Positions 1-3,916 of a stretch of DNA of 6,937 nt are shown one piece after another (within the stretch, counting starts at the first letter, position 1; every line of letters starts with the position of its first letter). The position numbers and the translations under genes were made by a program. This DNA comes from JAGLWP01 sp964444095. Lineage in GTDB: Archaea > Nanobdellota > Nanobdellia > Pacearchaeales > GW2011-AR1. The DNA lies in the NCBI GenBank assembly GCA_964444095.1, contig CAYUEW010000019.1, positions 1 through 6,937 of the forward strand, written 5' to 3'. The notes under the pieces were generated by a model. The model did no database searches. It saw nothing but the letters and a program-made list of their open reading frames with translations, and had not been told where the DNA came from.

Positions 1-177
1 TTATTCAGAAAGCTTCTCTTTCTTATTTTTACTAATCCATCTAACTTTTCGTCTCTTCATTTTCATATTTTTTCTACACTTAGCAGAACACAAATACTTA
101 ACAGTTCCATCTTTAGAAATCAAAGTTAATCCTTTTGGAAATTCATAAGTTTTTCCGCAATAAACACATTTAGGCAT
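1..177 (-). CDS. rpl24e: 50S ribosomal protein L24e (eL24)
   Basis: This is a zinc-ribbon protein of the large ribosomal subunit, 58 residues from the MPKCVYC start. Two cysteine pairs that bind zinc in this family are visible: C4-x2-C7 and C30-x3-C34 (CSAKC). A basic stretch with RKVRW follows at residues 43-47. Length and motif order match archaeal eL24. The start at 177 is preferred over an in-frame TTG at 192 because a GGAG ribosome-binding site (190-187) lies 9 nt upstream of it, and because family members usually begin at MPxCxxC. The gene overlaps the end of the unknown gene upstream by 8 bases, which suggests coupled translation as the last visible member of the L7Ae-S28e operon. The stop codon occupies the first three bases of the window, so further downstream operon members such as ndk or infB, common here in archaea, cannot be seen. 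Confidence 0.95.
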   Translation of the reverse strand: MPKCVYCGKTYEFPKGLTLISKDGTVKYLCSAKCRKNMKMKRRKVRWISKNKKEKLSE

Positions 178-439
178 GTTGCAAATCTCCAATTCTTACA
201 TTTAACCTATATACCCCTCTTTTTTTATCTGCATCAAGAATGTTCAAATTTATTTTATGCTCTCCAACACGGTTTCCATTACTCTCTAATTCTTTTTTAG
301 CATACAAAAATGGAGCTAATTCTCCACAAAGACTCAATTCGCTTGCTCCTTTCTTAGTATCATATAAAACAAATCCCAAAATAGAATCCAGAATCTTATC
401 TTTTTTTGTAATAATATCTACTTCTCTTAATAATCCCAT
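170..439 (-). CDS. Uncharacterised 89-aa protein inserted in the ribosomal operon
   Basis: I do not recognise this family. The 89-residue product starts MGLLREVD and ends RIGDLQHA. It is soluble-looking, with no signal peptide or membrane segment, and charged. One cysteine lies near residue 38, and the C-terminal half (about 55-86) has alternating hydrophobic residues that suggest beta strands. It is supported as a real gene by context. Its ATG overlaps the S28e stop by one base (TAATG), a GGGGG-containing purine stretch (454-450) lies about 10 nt upstream, and its end overlaps the L24e start by 8 bases. Without it there would be a 260-base gap between genes that are usually adjacent in archaea. 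An antisense frame at 240-461 is less plausible because it lacks such signals. A role linked to ribosomes or translation is only a guess from position. Confidence 0.72.
   Translation of the reverse strand: MGLLREVDIITKKDKILDSILGFVLYDTKKGASELSLCGELAPFLYAKKELESNGNRVGEHKINLNILDADKKRGVYRLNVRIGDLQHA
187..190 (-). promoter_or_regulatory. Ribosome-binding site that fixes the L24e start
   Basis: GGAG on the minus strand lies 9 nt before the ATG at 177. It sits inside the 3' end of the upstream unknown gene. It decides in favour of the ATG at 177 over the in-frame TTG at 192, which has no comparable site. Confidence 0.6.
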
Positions 440-732
440 TATGTGTAAACCCCCTTACTAACTTTTGACTTAATTCTTCGTGCTTCAATTTCTGTTTCTC
501 TTAACATAAGTAAATCTCCAATTCTAATTGGACCCTTAACATTCCTTCGCATGCCCCTTCCCTTGTCTTTTCCTTCTTGCACCAAGCATTTAACTTGAGT
601 TATTTCTCCTCTCGTTCCAGTTCTACCAATAACTTCTTCAACAATCGCAGGTACAGCAGTTTCTCCAAGAATTTTCACGCTACCCTTTGAAGCCTCTGAT
701 TGCGCTTGTTTAACTTTTTGTTGTTTTGCCAT
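439..732 (-). CDS. rps28e: 30S ribosomal protein S28e (eS28)
   Basis: This small-subunit protein has an S1/OB-type beta-barrel fold and binds near the mRNA exit path. The core is plain: RTGTRGEITQVKC (37-49), GRGMRRNVKGPIRIGDLLML (58-77) and the family's terminal RETEIEARR (78-86). At 97 residues it is longer than the usual archaeal protein of about 70. It has an N-terminal extension of about 22 residues rich in K, Q and S (MAKQQKVKQAQSEASKG) and about 10 extra residues after the EARR block. The ATG at 732 lies two bases after the L7Ae stop codon and is the only reasonable start. No good Shine-Dalgarno sequence precedes it, so translation probably depends on ribosomes finishing L7Ae. The stop overlaps the next start by one base. 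Confidence 0.96.
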   Translation of the reverse strand: MAKQQKVKQAQSEASKGSVKILGETAVPAIVEEVIGRTGTRGEITQVKCLVQEGKDKGRGMRRNVKGPIRIGDLLMLRETEIEARRIKSKVSKGVYT

Positions 733-734
733 TT

Positions 735-1034
735 TTACTTAACTGAAGGAATTTCGTTTTTGGCTTCTCCTGCATCAATAATCGCAACAGAAGAAGTTGG
801 AACAGAAATATTTACTGCGATTCCTAATTTTTGTTTACTCTCTACTTCTTGACACGGAATATTTTTTTCCTTACATAAAATTGGTAAATGTTGAACAATT
901 TCTTTTGGCTCTACGTCAGCAGCATACACAACAAACTTTGCAGTACCTCGCTCAATTGATTTAGTAACTTCGTTAGTTCCTTTCTCAATCTTGCCTGTTT
1001 TCGCTGCGGTTTCGATTAAATTATATGCGTCCAT
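735..1034 (-). CDS. rpl7ae: 50S ribosomal protein L7Ae (eL8), kink-turn-binding protein
   Basis: In archaea L7Ae binds kink-turns in 23S rRNA, box C/D and H/ACA guide RNAs and RNase P. The RNA-binding block GTNEVTKSIERG (19-30) contains the N-E...K residues that contact the tandem G.A pairs. YAADVEPKEIVQHLPILC (37-54) and LGIAVNISVPTSSVAI (70-85) follow in the normal order. At 99 residues the protein lacks roughly 20 residues of the usual N-terminal strand and helix, beginning directly at MDAYNLIETAAKTGK. The sequence upstream of the ATG is a structured leader and offers no coding extension. It is the first gene of a tight operon with S28e, the unknown protein and L24e. A strong TATA box and a kink-turn lie just upstream, which suggests that it represses its own synthesis. 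Confidence 0.96.
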   Translation of the reverse strand: MDAYNLIETAAKTGKIEKGTNEVTKSIERGTAKFVVYAADVEPKEIVQHLPILCKEKNIPCQEVESKQKLGIAVNISVPTSSVAIIDAGEAKNEIPSVK

Positions 1035-1053
1035 TTTAAATTGATAAACTTAA

Positions 1054-1067
1054 GAGGATTAATCCTC
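1054..1067 (-). repeat. Perfect 14-bp palindrome in the L7Ae leader
   Basis: GAGGATTAATCCTC is its own reverse complement. As RNA it can form a 5-bp hairpin (GAGGA/UCCUC) with a UUAA loop. Its left arm is also the 3' strand of the kink-turn at 1062-1085, so the two structures exclude each other. It could alternatively be a dimeric-protein operator just downstream of the transcription start. The palindrome is certain; the role is not known. Confidence 0.55.
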
Positions 1068-1085
1068 ACAAAGTGTTCATCGGAT
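1062..1085 (-). promoter_or_regulatory. Kink-turn in the mRNA leader, predicted L7Ae autoregulatory site
   Basis: Read 5' to 3' on the minus strand, the RNA is AUCC (1085-1082), GAU (1081-1079), GA (1078-1077), ACA (1076-1074), CUU (1073-1071), UGU (1070-1068), GA (1067-1066), GGAU (1065-1062). AUCC/GGAU forms a 4-bp C-helix, GAU is the 3-nt bulge, the two GA steps give tandem G.A/A.G pairs, and ACA/UGU forms the NC-helix closed by CUU. This fits the kink-turn consensus at every required position. GAUGA and GUGA also resemble boxes C and D. L7Ae binding to a kink-turn in its own mRNA leader has been reported in Sulfolobus. The predicted transcription start, about 26 bp from the TATA centre, falls almost exactly at 1085, so a start only a few bases downstream would lose the helix. 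Confidence 0.7.
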
Positions 1086-1105
1086 AAATAGAGATGAAAA
1101 AATCA

Positions 1106-1116
1106 GTTTATAAAAG
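1106..1116 (-). promoter_or_regulatory. TATA box of the L7Ae-S28e-L24e operon
   Basis: CTTTTATAAAC on the minus strand closely fits an archaeal TATA box. It lies directly after the Kae1 stop codon and about 75 bases before the L7Ae ATG. The expected start of transcription is about 1085, which gives a leader of about 50 nt. That is unusual in a window where the other promoters look leaderless or nearly so. Confidence 0.7.
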
Positions 1117-1121
1117 TTTTG

Positions 1122-2105
1122 TTATTTCCAATTAATTTCAACTTCATCTGTCCTCTGTCTCGGTCGAATATCTATCTTCTCCAACTTTTTTTCAATTATC
1201 TTTTTCTTAAACATAATCTCTCCAAGAAAAGCAATCATTGCACCATTATCCACTAATAAAGTCCTCTCCGGACAAAAAAATTTAACTCCTCTTTCCGCAC
1301 ACATTTTTTTACACATCTCTTGAAATCGAGAATTACACGCAACACCTCCCCCTAATAATAATTCTTTCTTTCCAGTATGTGCTAATGCTCGCTCAGCCAC
1401 TTCAACTAACATTGCAAAAACTGTCTCTTGCATTGAATAAGCTAAATTCTCTGGAGTATACTTCTTCGATTCTAATTTCTGTTTAAGATTTGTAAGGATG
1501 CCTGAAAGAGCTATATCCATTCCCTTAACTCTATAAGGCAATTCAATATATTTTTTACTTTTCTCTGCTAATTTCTCAATCTTTGGTCCGCCAGGAAAAC
1601 CTATTCCCATAAGCCTCGCAAAGTTATCAATAAAATTCCCCACTCCCACATCAAGTGTCTCTCCAAAAATTCTATACCTTCCTTCAGCATATGCAATCAC
1701 CTGAGTATTCGCTCCAGAAGTATAAAGCATAACAGGGTCTTTTGCACCTGTTAGTCTCCCCACTTCCAAATGAGAAATGCAATGATTCACTGAAACAATT
1801 GGCTTTTCTAATTTCCCCGCAAGCCATTTAGAAAACTTCATTCCTTCTAAAAGACAAGGAGCTAAACCCGGCCCCTGAGAAAAAGCAATTGCATCAATCT
1901 CCTCCTCCTTAATTCCCGCCTCCTTTAATGCAGTTAAATAAATTTCAGAACTATTCTCTCTATGATGCTTTGCAGATTCCATTGGAATAATTCCTCCTTT
2001 CTCTGTAGTATATGTCTTCTTAATATTTGCTAAGATTTTAGAATTCTTAACTATCCCAATTCCAAATGTATGGGCAGTTGATTCAATTCCCAAAATTACT
2101 GACAT
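1122..2105 (-). CDS. kae1: tRNA N6-threonylcarbamoyladenosine synthase subunit Kae1 (KEOPS complex)
   Basis: Kae1 transfers the threonylcarbamoyl group from TC-AMP to A37 of ANN-decoding tRNAs, working with Bud32, Cgi121 and Pcc1 in the KEOPS complex. The ASKHA-fold motifs are in order: GIESTAHTFG (6-15), the metal ligands H108 and H112 in NHCISHLEVGR, YTSGANTQV (128-136), GETLDVGVGNFIDNFARLMG (148-167), FPGGPKIEKLA (170-180), GMDIALSGILT (195-205), LLGGGVACNSR (250-260) and DNGAMIA with metal ligand D286. The 327-residue length is that of stand-alone Kae1; the Bud32 kinase fusion seen in some archaea is absent. Small departures are TSGANTQV for the more usual SGGNTQV, and CPE where PPE or similar is common. 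The ATG at 2105 lies 27 bp from the centre of a TATA box, which points to a leaderless mRNA. Confidence 0.97.
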   Translation of the reverse strand: MSVILGIESTAHTFGIGIVKNSKILANIKKTYTTEKGGIIPMESAKHHRENSSEIYLTALKEAGIKEEEIDAIAFSQGPGLAPCLLEGMKFSKWLAGKLEKPIVSVNHCISHLEVGRLTGAKDPVMLYTSGANTQVIAYAEGRYRIFGETLDVGVGNFIDNFARLMGIGFPGGPKIEKLAEKSKKYIELPYRVKGMDIALSGILTNLKQKLESKKYTPENLAYSMQETVFAMLVEVAERALAHTGKKELLLGGGVACNSRFQEMCKKMCAERGVKFFCPERTLLVDNGAMIAFLGEIMFKKKIIEKKLEKIDIRPRQRTDEVEINWK

Positions 2106-2127
2106 AAAAATAAAATAATTAAAGAAC

Positions 2128-2137
2128 TATTTAAAAC
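2128..2137 (-). promoter_or_regulatory. TATA box of kae1 (leaderless)
   Basis: TTTTAAATAG on the minus strand has its centre about 27 bp from the A of the kae1 ATG at 2105. This is the normal archaeal spacing to a transcription start, so the mRNA should begin at or next to the start codon. No Shine-Dalgarno sequence is visible, which agrees. Confidence 0.6.
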
Positions 2138-2142
2138 TAATT

Positions 2143-2164
2143 AAAAAAAATAAAAATAAAAAAA
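2143..2164 (-). terminator. Oligo-T terminator after the lysine-rich protein gene
   Basis: The minus strand carries runs of 7, 5 and 8 T separated by single A bases, starting 8 bases after the stop codon of the gene ending at 2172. Archaeal RNA polymerase terminates at such oligo-T tracts without a hairpin. The tract also lies immediately upstream of the kae1 TATA box, which would insulate the two units. Confidence 0.6.
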
Positions 2165-2171
2165 TACCTAC

Positions 2172-2396
2172 TTATCTTCTCTTTTTCTTAGCAGGTGCTT
2201 TCTTTTTAGCAGGTTTCTTTTTTACTACTTTCTTCTTAACAGGTGCTTTCTTTTTAACAACTTTCTTCTTTACTACTTTCTTTTTCTTTTTTCCTCCACG
2301 AGACATTTTTGCTTCGCATACATTCCCGCTACCATCAACATAGTAAAGATAACCTGGTTTCCTTTTCACTACAGCTTTTTTAACAACTTTTCCCAT
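2172..2396 (-). CDS. Small lysine-rich, histone H1-like protein
   Basis: The 74-residue product has two parts. Residues 13-31 (KPGYLYYVDGSGNVCEAKM) look like a short beta-hairpin module with aromatic residues and one cysteine. Residues 36-74 are almost purely K, A, P and V and resemble the tail of histone H1 or bacterial H1-like proteins. The tail holds two 16-residue copies, KKKVVKKKVVKKKAPV (38-53) and KKKVVKKKPAKKKAPA (54-69). Binding to DNA or RNA through the tail is the likely role, inferred from composition and not from a named domain. It has its own TATA box, a near-perfect ribosome-binding site (GGAGGT, 5-nt spacing) and a terminator, so it appears to be an independently and strongly expressed gene. 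Ribosome association is an alternative. Confidence 0.85.
   Translation of the reverse strand: MGKVVKKAVVKRKPGYLYYVDGSGNVCEAKMSRGGKKKKKVVKKKVVKKKAPVKKKVVKKKPAKKKAPAKKKRR
2192..2287 (-). repeat. Two tandem 48-bp copies inside the lysine-rich gene
   Basis: Copies at 2192-2239 and 2240-2287 match at 41 of 48 positions by direct comparison, including identical 17-base starts (caggtgctttcttttta on the plus strand). The unit is 16 codons, so it preserves the frame and gives the two 16-residue repeats of the tail. It looks like a recent in-frame duplication. Confidence 0.8.
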
Positions 2397-2401
2397 TTTT
2401 T

Positions 2402-2407
2402 ACCTCC
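2402..2407 (-). promoter_or_regulatory. Strong ribosome-binding site of the lysine-rich gene
   Basis: GGAGGT on the minus strand lies 5 nt before the ATG at 2396. It is the best Shine-Dalgarno match in the window and suggests high translation of the lysine-rich protein. Confidence 0.75.
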
Positions 2408-2443
2408 TTTTGAATACTATTACAAATTACTTTAGTCATCTAT

Positions 2444-2454
2444 CTATTTAAATC
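2444..2454 (-). promoter_or_regulatory. TATA box of the lysine-rich gene
   Basis: GATTTAAATAG on the minus strand overlaps the last codons and stop of the DUF192 gene. Transcription would begin near 2423, giving a leader of about 27 nt that contains the ribosome-binding site. Confidence 0.55.
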
Positions 2455-2843
2455 TTTGGGATACCCGTCGAGAAATGCTTAAAATACTTTAATGTCTCTC
2501 GATATTTTCGGTTTAAAGGTATCTCTAAAAGATTGTGATATCTTTTTGTCGACGAGACCAGAGGAATAAATGGTTTAACTTTTTTTACCTCTATTACTCT
2601 ATTTTTATCATCTAACCAAACAGCAAGAAAAGAAAAGAAAACAAAAAAAGAATGTATCGCCATTTTTGTTGGTTTAGAAAACTTAAATATTAATGCATTT
2701 GCTTTTTCTCGACGGGCAAACATTAACCCAATTGCTTGATTCATTCCCTTGCATTCTTGAACTTCCTTAATCTCAATTATTTTTTTACCTAAATGAACTT
2801 TCATTTTTTCTTTTTTGATACTCTTGGTAATATTTTTTAACAT
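2448..2843 (-). CDS. DUF192 (UPF0127) family protein
   Basis: Residues 39-42 (GLMF), 50-55 (ALIFKF), 63-78 (IHSFFVFFSFLAVWLD) and 83-92 (VIEVKKVKPF) follow the order of DUF192: a GLMF motif, a core strand, the IHxFFVFF motif and the LD...V...VKP segment. The family is a small beta fold of unknown biochemical role, widespread in bacteria and archaea. The start is uncertain. The ATG at 2843 gives 131 residues and overlaps the metallopeptidase gene by 59 bases. The ATG at 2804 gives MKVHLGKK, 118 residues and a 20-base overlap. Neither has a clear ribosome-binding site. I keep the longer form because MLKNITK is typical of archaeal family members. The middle hydrophobic stretch is a core strand and need not be a membrane helix. 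It is probably co-transcribed with the metallopeptidase. Confidence 0.82.
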   Translation of the reverse strand: MLKNITKSIKKEKMKVHLGKKIIEIKEVQECKGMNQAIGLMFARREKANALIFKFSKPTKMAIHSFFVFFSFLAVWLDDKNRVIEVKKVKPFIPLVSSTKRYHNLLEIPLNRKYRETLKYFKHFSTGIPKI

Positions 2844-3168
2844 TTCTTTCTGTCACAAAATCATGGTGTTTAAATCCTCCACCAAAACATATTGGAATAT
2901 GCATCAATTCATGAATTATCACTTTAGTTTTTTCTTCTTCACTCATCTTATCAAACCGTTCTGACAAAAACTCTAAAGCATAAAAAGCTTTCCTTGAAAG
3001 AGCTCTTTGCATTAATTTTCCCAAGGCATGACACCTTGCAATTGTTCGACGAGAAGACGTTCCATAACTCCTAAAACATTTAATATTAATCAAATCCACA
3101 TGCGGAAATAAAATTCTAGAAATTTCTTCTGCCTCTTTCTGAAGATCCTCAGCAAATTCATACCTCAT
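2785..3168 (-). CDS. Putative HExxH zinc metallopeptidase
   Basis: The 127-residue protein carries HELMH at 86-90, in which the two histidines would bind zinc and E87 would be the catalytic base. GGGFKHHD (96-103) follows about 10 residues later and offers H101 or H102 as third ligand. ARCHALGKLMQRALSRKAFYALEFLSERFDKM (44-75, interrupted here only by my summary) precedes it. This arrangement resembles the small putative metallopeptidase domain found in archaea and phages (PhageMetallopep-like); the family assignment is from memory and moderately sure. There is no signal peptide, so it should act in the cytoplasm. Its substrate is unknown. The ATG at 3168 has no Shine-Dalgarno sequence and sits about 25 bp from the shared TATA element, so the mRNA is probably leaderless. 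Its 3' end overlaps the DUF192 gene. Confidence 0.85.
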   Translation of the reverse strand: MRYEFAEDLQKEAEEISRILFPHVDLINIKCFRSYGTSSRRTIARCHALGKLMQRALSRKAFYALEFLSERFDKMSEEEKTKVIIHELMHIPICFGGGFKHHDFVTERNVKKYYQEYQKRKNESSFR

Positions 3169-3187
3169 AATCCAAAAAAGAAAAGTC

Positions 3188-3197
3188 TTTATATAAA
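3188..3197. promoter_or_regulatory. Symmetric TATA element between divergent genes
   Basis: TTTATATAAA is a perfect 10-bp palindrome placed between the start codons at 3168 (minus) and 3215 (plus). Its centre is 24.5 bases from the first and 22.5 from the second. Read as two overlapping TTTATA boxes the distances are about 26.5 and 24.5, compatible with leaderless transcripts in both directions. The region between the two start codons is only 46 bp and contains no other TATA-like sequence. Confidence 0.6.
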
Positions 3198-3214
3198 TAC
3201 TCTTATGACTAAAG

Positions 3215-3715
3215 ATGATAAATCAAATAAAAGAAAATATTTGGCAAATGCACTTCATTGTTTTCGGCTCTTGCGTTTATTTAGTAAAATTCCCAGAGCC
3301 AATCCTCATCGATGTATCCTCTAAAGCAGCAAGCCAAGAGCTTCTAGAAGATTTAGAAAAATTAAAGATTAAATCAGAAGAAATAAAATCAATAATTTTA
3401 ACTCACAATCATTATGACAATATAGAGAATTTAAATTTATTTCCAAATGCAAAAATTTATTCTATCAAAAATAAAGAAGAAATTGAAAAAGATTTTCCTG
3501 ACTTTAAAATAATAAAAACACCAGGGCATACTCAAGAAGACATTTGCATTTTATACAAAGGAGTTTTATTTTCAGGGGATACTATTTTCAATAAAGAACA
3601 AACATGCATTGGACGAACAGATTTTAAAGAATCAAATCCAGAAAAAATGCAAGAAAGTTTAGAAAAATTAAAAAACATTAATTATGAATTTCTTTGTCCA
3701 GGGCATCTAATCTAA
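3215..3715 (+). CDS. Metallo-beta-lactamase-fold hydrolase, short and with an altered metal motif
   Basis: This 166-residue protein has MBL-fold motifs in order: ILIDVSS (30-36), THNHYDN (63-69), TPGHT (102-106), FSGDTIF (119-125), GRTDF (133-137) and CPGH (161-164). The GRTDF element is typical of the glyoxalase II-like branch. Expected zinc ligands are H64, H66 and H105 for site 1, and D68, D122 and H164 for site 2. The sixth residue of HxHxDH is N69 in place of histidine, which weakens site 2. The protein stops two residues after the last ligand, so the usual C-terminal segment is missing. A thiolester or phosphoester hydrolase is possible but the substrate cannot be read. It is the only plus-strand gene here, and its end overlaps the convergent DUF167 gene by 9 bases. 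Confidence 0.9.
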   Translation: MINQIKENIWQMHFIVFGSCVYLVKFPEPILIDVSSKAASQELLEDLEKLKIKSEEIKSIILTHNHYDNIENLNLFPNAKIYSIKNKEEIEKDFPDFKIIKTPGHTQEDICILYKGVLFSGDTIFNKEQTCIGRTDFKESNPEKMQESLEKLKNINYEFLCPGHLI

Positions 3716-3916
3716 TTCTATAATTTTATTCCTAGAATTTTTTCCACTTTTTACAGTCACTGTTTTACCAAAATATTTTTTCAATATTTTCATTAATTTC
3801 AAATTTGCTTTATTATCTACTGCTTTCTCTTTCAACCAAACTTCATAAACTCCTTCGCTAATTTCTTTAATTTCTTCTTTAGAAGAATTTGGATGAACAT
3901 TAACTTTTAATTTCAT
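3707..3916 (-). CDS. DUF167 (UPF0235/YggU) family protein
   Basis: The 69-residue product matches the family pattern: VNVHPNSSKEEI (5-16), YEVWLKEKAVDNKANLKLM (24-42) in place of the common PxxGKAN core, and VKSGKNSRNKII (55-66). The family has a small alpha/beta fold and no established enzymatic role. The DNK in AVDNKAN replaces the more common PxxGK, a mild deviation. Its ATG overlaps the stop of the membrane-protein gene in an ATGA arrangement, so it is probably translated by the same ribosomes. Why a cytosolic DUF167 protein follows surface proteins is unclear; this may be chance operon packing. It converges on the MBL-fold gene. Confidence 0.9.
   Translation of the reverse strand: MKLKVNVHPNSSKEEIKEISEGVYEVWLKEKAVDNKANLKLMKILKKYFGKTVTVKSGKNSRNKIIELD

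Noticed and set aside
178..192. Longer L24e beginning at a TTG codon
   Set aside because: The TTG has no ribosome-binding site, and the GGAG at 190-187 serves the ATG at 177, which also gives the usual MPKCVYC start.
240..461. Plus-strand open frame of 73 codons
   Set aside because: It lies antisense to the unknown 89-aa gene, which has overlap and ribosome-binding signals. This frame has none and spans two minus-strand genes.
1097..1102. Run of six T on the minus strand as a kae1 terminator
   Set aside because: It is short and lies between the L7Ae TATA box and its predicted start site, so spacing rather than termination explains it equally well.
2192..2287. Repeats as a CRISPR or minisatellite
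   Set aside because: The copies are directly adjacent without spacers and lie in frame inside a coding sequence, so this is an internal gene duplication.
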